A stretch of DNA of 64,000 nucleotides from CAVRXT01 sp049644285 (GTDB taxonomy: Bacteria > Acidobacteriota > Terriglobia > Acidiferrales > UBA7541). Below the pieces are notes generated by a model, which ran no database searches, was not told the origin of the DNA, and was given only the letters and a program-made list of their open reading frames with translations. The translations under genes were made by a program, and so were the position numbers. Each line of letters starts with the position of its first letter. The stretch's first letter is position 1. The stretch spans positions 11,986 to 75,985 of the forward strand of contig JBARRP010000181.1 of NCBI GenBank assembly GCA_049644285.1, in the 5' to 3' direction. Shown piece after piece: positions 1-8,400 of this stretch.

Positions 1-1
1 C

Positions 2-1114
2 CAATTGGCTCTGGCCAAGCGAACGATCTGGGCCAGCGAAACGCGGCGGGAGTTCCGCCGACTGCTACAGCTACAGAAGCCGGATATTGTGCACGTCCAC
101 AACACGTTTGTGATGATCTCACCGTCGATCTACTGGGCGTGCCGTGACGCCCAGGTGCCGGTGGTGCAGACGCTTCACAACTACCGGCTGCTGTGTCCCG
201 GAGCGAATTTCCTACGCGATGGCAAGGTCTGCGAAGAATGCTTGGAGCACGGTGTTTGGCAGGGCGTGCGCTATGGCTGCTACCGTGGTTCCCGCCCTGC
301 AACCGCGGTCGTGGCTGCAATGCTTACGACCCACCACTTTCTGGGTACCTGGTCGCGGTTGATCGAGTACTACCTGGTTCCAACGCAGTTCGCGCGTCGC
401 AAGTTCATCGCAGGGGGTTTGCCCCCGGACAAGATCTTGGTCAAACCGAACTTTGTTCACCCTGATCCCGGTGAGGGACATGGCGACCGTAACTATGCAC
501 TATTTGTGGGCCGGCTTTCCCCCGAGAAAGGCCTGCAAACCCTCCTGACCGCCTGGGCCTCCCTGCCCACCTCTATCCCGCTTCACATTGTGGGTGACGG
601 CCCCTTGCGGGCAGAACTCGAAGAGTACGTCCGGCAACATGGTCTTTGCAGTGTGCGTTTCCGGGGACGTTTGATGTGGGAGGAAACCATGGCCGTCATG
701 AAGAAGGCACGCTGCCTGATTCTCCCCAGCCAGTGTTATGAAGGAGCACTGCCGTTGACGGTGGTCGAGGCGTTTGCCTCTGGCACCCCGGTCATTGCCT
801 CGCGATTGGGAGCCATGCAGGAGCTGATTTCGGATGGCTGCACGGGACTCCACTTCACTCCCGGCGATGCACAGGATCTAGCGTGCAAGGTCGAGCGCGT
901 ATGGGGGCACCCGACAGACATGGCAGAGATGAGCAAGCAGGCCCGACGGGAATACGAGGCAAATTACACGGCGGCAAGTAGCTACAAGGTGCTGCTAGAA
1001 ACTTATCGGCGGGCCATCGGGGAAAACAAGGCGGGACCGGCGGACCTCGCAGCCGATTCCGTGAGCCCGGCTTGGCGTATTGAGGGTCAAGCACAAGAAT
1101 CACACCGCGTATAG
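2..1114 (+). CDS. Glycosyltransferase family 4 (GT-B), 5' end outside window
   Basis: The reading frame is open to the window edge, so the first residues are missing. The protein has the two-lobed layout of GT4 retaining glycosyltransferases. The N-terminal lobe contains DIVHVHNTF and QTLHNYRLLCPG, and a cysteine-rich stretch (GKVCEECLEHGVWQ). The C-terminal lobe has the nucleotide-sugar signature region LFVGRLSPEKGLQTLL, then LPSQCYEGALPLTVVEAFASGTPVIAS with the EX7E-type acidic pair. It probably transfers a sugar from a nucleotide donor to a lipid-linked glycan at the inner membrane. It is followed on the same strand by other surface-glycan genes, which supports an exopolysaccharide role. 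Donor and acceptor cannot be read from sequence. Confidence 0.9.
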   Translation, partial: QLALAKRTIWASETRREFRRLLQLQKPDIVHVHNTFVMISPSIYWACRDAQVPVVQTLHNYRLLCPGANFLRDGKVCEECLEHGVWQGVRYGCYRGSRPATAVVAAMLTTHHFLGTWSRLIEYYLVPTQFARRKFIAGGLPPDKILVKPNFVHPDPGEGHGDRNYALFVGRLSPEKGLQTLLTAWASLPTSIPLHIVGDGPLRAELEEYVRQHGLCSVRFRGRLMWEETMAVMKKARCLILPSQCYEGALPLTVVEAFASGTPVIASRLGAMQELISDGCTGLHFTPGDAQDLACKVERVWGHPTDMAEMSKQARREYEANYTAASSYKVLLETYRRAIGENKAGPADLAADSVSPAWRIEGQAQESHRV

Positions 1115-1272
1115 GATTCGGTCCGACAAATCGCCCGTCTGAACCAGCTTGGGGCATGCGTCCGCTCCGGCGGCGCAGCGGCGCCTTCCATCGTGGTTAC
1201 CGTTCAGACGACTCAACAGGTAGCCCTGGAGCGTCCCAACCGCTCACCCTTGGGAGGCCAGGACACGGAGAC

Positions 1273-2361
1273 ATGGCTATGAAGAAAAATCTCAGTGCGG
1301 AAGCGCACCTCCACGCGCTGTCACTCTTGGTATTCTGCCCCCAGAGATCAGCCGAGGCGGTTCATCACGTTGCGAGGTTGGATCAGGCGGGACGCGAGGA
1401 ATTCTTTCGACTCGCCGACGTTCACCACGTCGTTATCCGGGCTTTGCAGCCGCTGGCGCGGGAAGCTGCGGCGGGCGGTCAGCCGGAACTGGCGACCCTT
1501 GCGCAAGTCGCACTCAACCAGGAGCAGGAACGGATCGCCAAAGCGGTCGCCGCTCTGGAGAGGGTCTGTGTCGAACTCGAAGCGGCTGACTGCCCAGTCG
1601 CCGTGCTGAAGACGCTGGACCATTGGCCCGACTTTGGAAACGATATCGACCTGATCACGATGGCGGACGAGCGCCGTATCGAGAGTGTCTTTCTCCACAG
1701 GCTCAACGGCCGACGGCTGGGCCGCTCAGTGGCCGACCACCTCGCCCACAAGCGGAGTTTTGAGCTTGAGGGTCTTCGCGAAACAGTCGAGATTCACATT
1801 GGAAGGGTGGGGCAAGCGGGGGAGCACATCGGGCTTGCACGTCGGTTCCTCAACCGCCGCGTACCCGCGAAGTTCAATGGCAACACTTTTCTGTTACCCG
1901 CGCCCGAAGAACGCATCATCGAAGGCACGCTCGAACGCATGTACCGGCACCTCTACTTCCGCATCTGCGACATCCGGGACACGGCCCAGATGGTCGAATC
2001 GGGATCGTTGGATTACAAAGAGCTGCGCGCCGCGGCAGACCTCGGCGGCATCTGGGCCGGCGTGGCGACGTATCTGCGAATCACCTCCGAGTATGTCCGC
2101 GAGTACCGCGGCACTGACTTGCACCTTCCGAGGGAGGTATTGGCTGCCGCACGCTTTGGCTCGGACAAGATGATCGCCCGCAGTAAGTATCTCTGGGTTC
2201 CCATTCTTCCTCAGAGTTTTGCCCTGTTTGCAAAGCAATTTGCACAACTTGTCCGGAGTGGAAACGTATCTGCGACCGCGCGGCTGAGCCTGTTGCCGCC
2301 CTTGGCCAGCATGGCGGTTTTGGCTTACGCCGTCGGCGCCAACAGTGAACGAATCTGGTGA
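1273..2361 (+). CDS. Nucleotidyltransferase family protein (NTP_transf_5-like)
   Basis: A soluble protein of about 362 aa. The start at 1273 (ATG GCT ATG AAG) is chosen because the upstream in-frame extension is basic and low in complexity, and a GGAG lies just before the ATG. The central motif GNDIDLI, preceded by PVAVLKTLDHWPD, matches the GxDxDL metal-binding signature of minimal nucleotidyltransferases of the type seen in exopolysaccharide loci. The C-terminal half is helical with no clear motif. The last 17 bases overlap the next gene, suggesting translational coupling with the FkbM methyltransferase. The target molecule is unknown; family assignment is by motif and context only. Confidence 0.6.
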   Translation: MAMKKNLSAEAHLHALSLLVFCPQRSAEAVHHVARLDQAGREEFFRLADVHHVVIRALQPLAREAAAGGQPELATLAQVALNQEQERIAKAVAALERVCVELEAADCPVAVLKTLDHWPDFGNDIDLITMADERRIESVFLHRLNGRRLGRSVADHLAHKRSFELEGLRETVEIHIGRVGQAGEHIGLARRFLNRRVPAKFNGNTFLLPAPEERIIEGTLERMYRHLYFRICDIRDTAQMVESGSLDYKELRAAADLGGIWAGVATYLRITSEYVREYRGTDLHLPREVLAAARFGSDKMIARSKYLWVPILPQSFALFAKQFAQLVRSGNVSATARLSLLPPLASMAVLAYAVGANSERIW

Positions 2362-3505
2362 CCATTCCACATACTTAACCTACCTGGGGAGGTTCGGTTT
2401 GCGTAAGTCAACAACATCTCGGTCAAATGCAAGGTTCTCGTTGCCCGCGCTGTTTATACGCAAGTGGCGACTCGCGCGACGCGTGTACCGGAACGACGGC
2501 ACATTTACTTTGCTTGTGGAAGTCCTGTGTCAAGTTTGCAAGCCCGCAGTGTGGGTGTACGACTCTTTTCGATGGTGGTGGTACCAAGCCCGAGGAAAGA
2601 AATCCGTTACCGTGTTGGGTCATCAGATCGTCGTTATTCCGAGGGACCCGGGGATTTCGCGGGAGCTGGCCCTGTACAAAGTGCATGAGCCGTTGGCCAC
2701 CCGTCTTCTGATGCAAACCCTGAAACCGGGCATGAACGTCGTCGATATCGGCGGCAATATCGGCTACTACGCAATGCTGGAAGCGCGCCTGGTCGGTCCC
2801 ACGGGCATGGTGATTGCCATCGAACCCATGCCGAAAAATTCCGAACAGCTATGCAAGAACGTGCAAGCCAACGGGTATCAGAACATCCGCATTCACAAGT
2901 TGGCCATCGGCGACCGGAACGGTACTGCTTCCATGTACATTTCCGGGAAATCGAACTGGCATTCCTTGTATCCCTCTACGTCGTCGAAGGGAGAGATACA
3001 AGTTCCGGTCCGCACCTTGGACTCCCTCCTGATGCCTTACGACCTCTCCTCCGTGGATTTGATGCGCATGGACTTGGAAGGCTATGAAGTGGTGGTAATC
3101 AAAGGCATGCGGCGGACTCTTGAAAAGCATAGCCCGCGTTTGCTCGTTGAGCTCCACCCGGACTTGCTTGGGAAGCCAGTAATCGTGGAATACCTCCACT
3201 CTCTTGAGAATCTGGGTTACGGCGTCGAGTGGCTGTTCGAGCAGGAACGCGATCTGCCGCTTCGTTGGCGCTTTTTGAAAGTGGAGAAGCCAACGATGAG
3301 CGAGTTGATGGACGATTCGCGGATCTGCGGGGATCCTCCCAGGGCAATGACGGCGCTCTTTTCCCGAAGTATTCGACAAGACGTGTCAACGACCAATGTG
3401 AAAACCAGGGGCTGGCAGCTTGCGATGCCGGAAAAGCCCTCGAGGGAAGCCCAAGCGATCGCACGGTCCAGGTTGCCGCGCCAAGCCAGCACTTCTTCTG
3501 ATTAG
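2345..3505 (+). CDS. FkbM-family SAM-dependent methyltransferase
   Basis: A 386 aa protein with a GTG start that overlaps the preceding gene by 17 bases. The first 110 residues are basic and aromatic-rich. The catalytic domain follows: SAM-binding motif I is VVDIGGNIGYYAML, motif II is VIAIEPMPKN, and the FkbM signature is VDLMRMDLEGYEVVVIKGM followed by LLVELHPDLL. FkbM enzymes O-methylate sugars or other hydroxyl groups. In this setting it most likely methylates a sugar of the exported glycan. The C-terminal 60 residues are basic and look disordered. Confidence 0.88.
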   Translation: MNESGDHSTYLTYLGRFGLRKSTTSRSNARFSLPALFIRKWRLARRVYRNDGTFTLLVEVLCQVCKPAVWVYDSFRWWWYQARGKKSVTVLGHQIVVIPRDPGISRELALYKVHEPLATRLLMQTLKPGMNVVDIGGNIGYYAMLEARLVGPTGMVIAIEPMPKNSEQLCKNVQANGYQNIRIHKLAIGDRNGTASMYISGKSNWHSLYPSTSSKGEIQVPVRTLDSLLMPYDLSSVDLMRMDLEGYEVVVIKGMRRTLEKHSPRLLVELHPDLLGKPVIVEYLHSLENLGYGVEWLFEQERDLPLRWRFLKVEKPTMSELMDDSRICGDPPRAMTALFSRSIRQDVSTTNVKTRGWQLAMPEKPSREAQAIARSRLPRQASTSSD

Positions 3506-3597
3506 AGAACCCTTCCGGCCATGAGTCCCCGCATGGCTGGCGATGGATACTGAGGCGATTTATGCATCACGATCACAGGCGATAAAAGGAGAAATCA

Positions 3598-4587
3598 GTG
3601 ACAACAAAACGCATTCTCGTGACCGGAGCCGGCGGCTTCATTGGTCATCACCTTGTTCGTAAATTGAAAGCAGATGGGCATTGGGTGCGAGGTGTCGACA
3701 TTAAGCATCCGGAATATGAGCCAACAGCCGCTGACGACTTCGCGATCCTCGACCTGAGAAGATTTGACAACTGCCTCGTGGCGACGCGAAACATCGACCA
3801 GGTGTACAACCTGGCAGCGGACATGGGCGGTATCGGATATATCACCGCCTACCTGGCCAGCATTTCTTGCAACAACACTCTCATCAACGCCCACATGCTG
3901 GAAGCGAGCCGTTTGAACGGCATCGAGCGGTTTCTGTTCTCTTCATCAGCCTGCGTGTACGCGCAGTACAAGCAGAAAAGCGCGGACGTGACGCCCCTAA
4001 AGGAAGAAGACGCCTATCCGGCTGATCCAGAACCGGGCTATGGGTGGGAGAAGCTCTGGGCGGAGGAGCTGTGCCGTTACTTCTCCAAAGACTACAAGCT
4101 GGAAACCAGAATCGTCCGGTTCCACAACGTGTACGGCCCGCTCGGAACTTACGACGGTGGCAAGGAGAAGGCCCCCGCGGCCGTCTCGCGTAAGGTCGTG
4201 CTGGCCCACAACGGAGGCGAGATCGAGGTCTGGGGAGATGGGGAACAGACGCGCTCGTTCATGTACGTGGACGATTGTGTCGAAGGGCTGCTTCGCTTGA
4301 TGCACTCCAATCACCGCGAACCCCTCAATCTCGGTACCGACCGCCTGGTGACCATCAATGAGTTGGTTGATCTCGTCTGTGCGGTTGCCGGCAAGCACCT
4401 GCGCAAGCGCCACGATCTGAGCAAGCCTCAAGGCGTCCGCGGGAGAAACAGTGATAACTCCCGGCTCCGCCAAGTCCTCGGCTGGGAGCCCTCCATCTCC
4501 CTCGAGGAAGGTCTAGCGATCACCTACAAGTGGATCAGCAACGAAATCTTGAAGGAGAAAGAGGCTCTCGCCGCAACGGCGACCTAA
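3598..4587 (+). CDS. NAD-dependent sugar epimerase, GDP-mannose 3,5-epimerase-like
   Basis: A 329 aa extended short-chain dehydrogenase. The GTG start is preceded by AAAGGAG at a good distance. The Rossmann motif is TGAGGFIGHHL; the catalytic triad region has SSSACVYA and YGWEKLWAEELC (YxxxK). The run NLAADMGGIGYI together with ARG-rich substrate contacts resembles plant GDP-mannose 3,5-epimerase, which makes GDP-L-galactose/gulose, more than dTDP-glucose dehydratases. It supplies a nucleotide sugar for the local glycosyltransferases. The next gene starts 9 bases after its stop. Exact specificity is an inference; UDP-sugar epimerases are the main alternative. Confidence 0.85.
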   Translation: MTTKRILVTGAGGFIGHHLVRKLKADGHWVRGVDIKHPEYEPTAADDFAILDLRRFDNCLVATRNIDQVYNLAADMGGIGYITAYLASISCNNTLINAHMLEASRLNGIERFLFSSSACVYAQYKQKSADVTPLKEEDAYPADPEPGYGWEKLWAEELCRYFSKDYKLETRIVRFHNVYGPLGTYDGGKEKAPAAVSRKVVLAHNGGEIEVWGDGEQTRSFMYVDDCVEGLLRLMHSNHREPLNLGTDRLVTINELVDLVCAVAGKHLRKRHDLSKPQGVRGRNSDNSRLRQVLGWEPSISLEEGLAITYKWISNEILKEKEALAATAT

Positions 4588-4596
4588 CAATCAGCA

Positions 4597-5385
4597 ATGC
4601 TCAAAAGCTACCAACTTGCAGGACTCCCGCGCGCCAATGTTCTGGGCGTGGGAGTCCATGCTATCGACATGCGCCGGGCGTTGGAAGTCTTCCAGCGCAC
4701 GGTAGTGGAGCGTAGGAAAGGTTACGTCTGCGTCACCGGCGTGCACGGAATAATGGAAGCGCAGAAGAATCCTGACTTCCGGGCCATTCTGAATGGCTCT
4801 CTGTTGACCACTCCCGACGGCGTGCCCACAGTCTGGGTGGGCAGATGGCAGGGTTACTCTCAGATGCGCCGCGTCTTTGGTCCGGAACTGATGCTCGAAG
4901 TCTGCGCCATGTCCATCAGCAAAGGTTATACACACTTCCTATATGGGGGAGCGGACGGTGTGGCCGAGCAACTGCAGGCTGCCTTGCTGTGCAGATTTCC
5001 CGGTCTGCGGATCGTGGGCACTTACACGCCACCTTTCCGCCAATTGAACGAAGCCGAGAAACAGGACCTTTGTGCCCGTGTGGCGAGCGTAAGCCCTGAT
5101 ATCTTCTGGGTCGGCCTCAGTACACCGAAGCAGGAGCGTTTCATGGCCGAATACTTGCCATGCCTCGATACTCGCGTGATGGTCGGAGTGGGTGCCGCAT
5201 TCGACGTCCACACCAACCGCATCCAGGATGCTCCTGCCTGGATGAAAACCGCCGGCCTACAGTGGCTTCATCGCCTGGGCCAAGAACCACGGCGTCTGTG
5301 GAAGCGGTATCTTTATAACAATCCCCGTTTTGTTCTCAAGATGACCTCGCAACTCCTCGGCTTGTCGAAATACGAGGCGGTCTGA
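4597..5385 (+). CDS. WecG/TagA/CpsF-family (GT26) glycosyltransferase
   Basis: A 262 aa protein, the usual size for this family. The hallmarks are NVLGVGVHAIDM near the start, TGVHGIMEAQKNPDF, TTPDGVPTVW (the conserved PDG with catalytic Asp), YGGADGVAEQLQ, and FWVGLSTPKQERFMAEY near residue 170. GT26 enzymes transfer N-acetylmannosamine, ManNAcA or related sugars onto undecaprenyl-linked intermediates at the cytoplasmic face. The C-terminal basic segment (PRRLWKRYLYNNPRF) is the typical membrane-association tail. It sits in an operon-like run with the epimerase. Confidence 0.92.
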   Translation: MLKSYQLAGLPRANVLGVGVHAIDMRRALEVFQRTVVERRKGYVCVTGVHGIMEAQKNPDFRAILNGSLLTTPDGVPTVWVGRWQGYSQMRRVFGPELMLEVCAMSISKGYTHFLYGGADGVAEQLQAALLCRFPGLRIVGTYTPPFRQLNEAEKQDLCARVASVSPDIFWVGLSTPKQERFMAEYLPCLDTRVMVGVGAAFDVHTNRIQDAPAWMKTAGLQWLHRLGQEPRRLWKRYLYNNPRFVLKMTSQLLGLSKYEAV

Positions 5386-5408
5386 GCGATTTAGTGCGGA
5401 GGTTCGAG

Positions 5409-8400
5409 ATGATCCGTGACCGAATTCGCCGGGTCCTGGCTGTATCGCTCGTGGTGGCCGTTGTAGGAGTTCCCGGCATTTATGCTCTGCTTCGTGGCGC
5501 CAGTATGCCTTCCATTGCGCTGAAGAACGTGCCCACCACCGCGCCAACTCGCGCACCTGTCTCCGCCGGAGTATCGCACATGTCTGCCCCGGAAGAATCT
5601 GTCCCTCGACGTCGTCTCTCGGAGCCCAGCAAGGAGAAAAGTCCCGCGAGCCCAAAGCAACCCATCGTCAGCGTTGTGTCTGCTCGCGCTTCGAAAGTGC
5701 GCGCAGATTCCTATCTTAATGCAGCAAATCGGAAGTCCAACCGCAATGCTCGAGGCGGTACCACCCGCCTTGACTCGGCAGTACGCAACTCTTTCACTGG
5801 GCTCTCCCGCCGGCCGGCCGCCCTCCCTTTGCCCCAATCCGGCGGTTCGCCGCCCAATCCTCCCACGTCAAATTCGCCTGCCGACGGCGTTACAGGGGTT
5901 TCCACTTCTCCGACGTTAAATGTGAATGTTACCGATCCCAATTCTCAGAACCTGACCGTGAATTTCTACGGCAAGGTCATTCCTTCAGCTACGCCGGGTC
6001 CGAACTTCTCGATCGTGGCGCTCCCCGATACGCAATACTACTCCGCTGGCCTGCAGGGCGGGACATTGGCGATGTTCAACTCGCAGACGCAGTGGATCGT
6101 CAACAACCGAGTTGCTCAGAACATCGCCTTCGTAATCGGATTGGGAGACATCGTCCAAAATGGAAATAACGGAGGAAACTATTCGGAGTGGATCAACGCG
6201 AACTCAGCCGTCAGTATCTTAGATGATCCCACTGCCACCGGACTTCCGCAGGGCATACCGTATAGTTTCGGCGTGGGTAATCATGACCAAGGCCCTGGTG
6301 GAGATGGGTCACCGGACGACACGGCTGGATACAACCAATACTTTGGCTTCTCTCGCTACAGCAGCAAGTCCTACTACGGCGGCCACTATGGAACGGACAA
6401 CGATAACCATTATGAGCTGTTCAGCGCCGGTGGCATGGACTTCATTGTCATCAATATGGCCTATGTCGATCCGCAATACAACGGACCCGAACTCACCAGC
6501 ATTTTAGCTTGGGCGAATGGCTTGCTCCAAACCTATAGTTCGCGGCGAGCCATTGTCGTCAGCCATTACTTCATCAACTCCGGTTTTAATGCCTCATGGA
6601 GTAATCAGGGCCTAGCAACTTACAACGCGCTGAAAGGAAATCCAAATCTCTTTCTGATGCTCTGCGGGCACGTGAATCCCCCGGAAGGTCAGAGAGCAGA
6701 CGTTTACAATGGAAATCGGGTCTATACGTTGCTCTCGGACTATCAGGAGACAGGTTTCGGAGGGGATGGCCGGCTCAGGATTCTGACCTTTTCACCCACT
6801 AATAATCAGATTCAAGTCCAGACGTATTCGCCCTACATCAATCAGTACGAGACGACTTCGTCTGGCAACTTCACGATCGATTATGACATGCAAGGCACCG
6901 GCAACAACTTCACGCTGCTTGCGAGCAATTCAGGTGTTCCTTCCGGAAGCTCGACAAGTTACACCTGGCCGAGTCTATCCCCCGGCTCAAAGTATGAGTG
7001 GTATGTCACTGTCAGCAATTCGTCAGGAACAACGGTCGGTCCACTGTGGAGTTTCACGACCACGGGTGGTTCCCCTGATGTGACTCTGTCTCCCTCGAGT
7101 CTGAGCTTCCCAAGTCAGCCGATTAACACGACCAGCACGGCACAGTCCGTCACGCTGAGCAACACGGGCAGCGCTGGGCTCAGCATCACCAGCATCGCCG
7201 CCAGCGCGCAGTATGCCCAAACGAACGACTGCCCGATCAGCCCATCGACGCTGGCCGTAAATGGCATCTGCACGATCAACGTTACGTTCACACCGACGGC
7301 CGCCGGCGTGCAATCCGGCAGTATCACGATTGGCGATAGCGCCGTTGGAAGTCCACAACACATCAGTCTCAGCGGCACCGCCTCGACGCCTGCGCCTGTT
7401 GTTAGTCTCTCGTCCGGCAGCTTAACATTTGGGAACCAGCAGCTCAGCACGACTAGCGCAGCGCAGAGCGTGACATTAAGCAACACGGGGAATGCGACGC
7501 TGAATATTACCAGCATCGTGCCGAGTGGGGACTATGCCGACACCACGACCTGCGCGGCGACCCTGGCGGCGGCGGCCAACTGCACTATCAGCGTTACTTT
7601 TACCCCCAAGGCCACGGGGACCCGGACCGGCGCAGTGACCATTACTGACAGCGCCAGCGGCAGCCCACAAACCGTGAATCTGACGGGCACTGGAGTGGCG
7701 GCCCCCGCACCGGTCGTGACCCTTTCGGCCAGCAGCTTAACGTTTGGGAGCCCCGCAGTCACCGTGGTGCAGGACGCGATAGCTACGGGGAGGGGAAGCA
7801 CCACGCTTGCGGTGGCGTTCGGTAGCAACGTTACCCAAAACAATCTAATGGTAGTCGGCGTGAGCTCTTCTTCGGGAAACACGTTTGCTTCTCCGGCCAT
7901 CACAGACACGCTCGGTAGCAGTTGGTTCCTCGCTGTTGCCGAGAATCCCGGAGCGACTGGCACGCCTTCTCAGTGCAATATCTACTATGCGGTTGTCCCT
8001 TCGACCGGGGCTAACACCGTGACCGTCCATGCGACAGGGACCAATAACCTACACCTGCACATCTACGAAATCTCGGGCTTGCTGACTTCCTCGGTTCTTG
8101 ACCAGATCGGCTCGAACTTTCAGTCCGGCGTGACAGCCGCAACAGTCTCTACCGCTGGACCCACGACCGCTGCGAATGAATACGTGTTCGCTTATGTCGG
8201 CAGGAACAACGGAACGGGGACCTGGACGGCAGGCACTGGATACGGAGATGCGCGGTCATCTCCCAACACTACATCAGCAACCGACGCTTTTTCCGAGGAC
8301 AAAATCGTCTCCGCCACTGGGACACAGACTGCCGCGGCAACCTCTTCGGCGACAGACGCACTTACCTCGGTCATCGCTACGTTCAAGGCCGCTGGCGGAG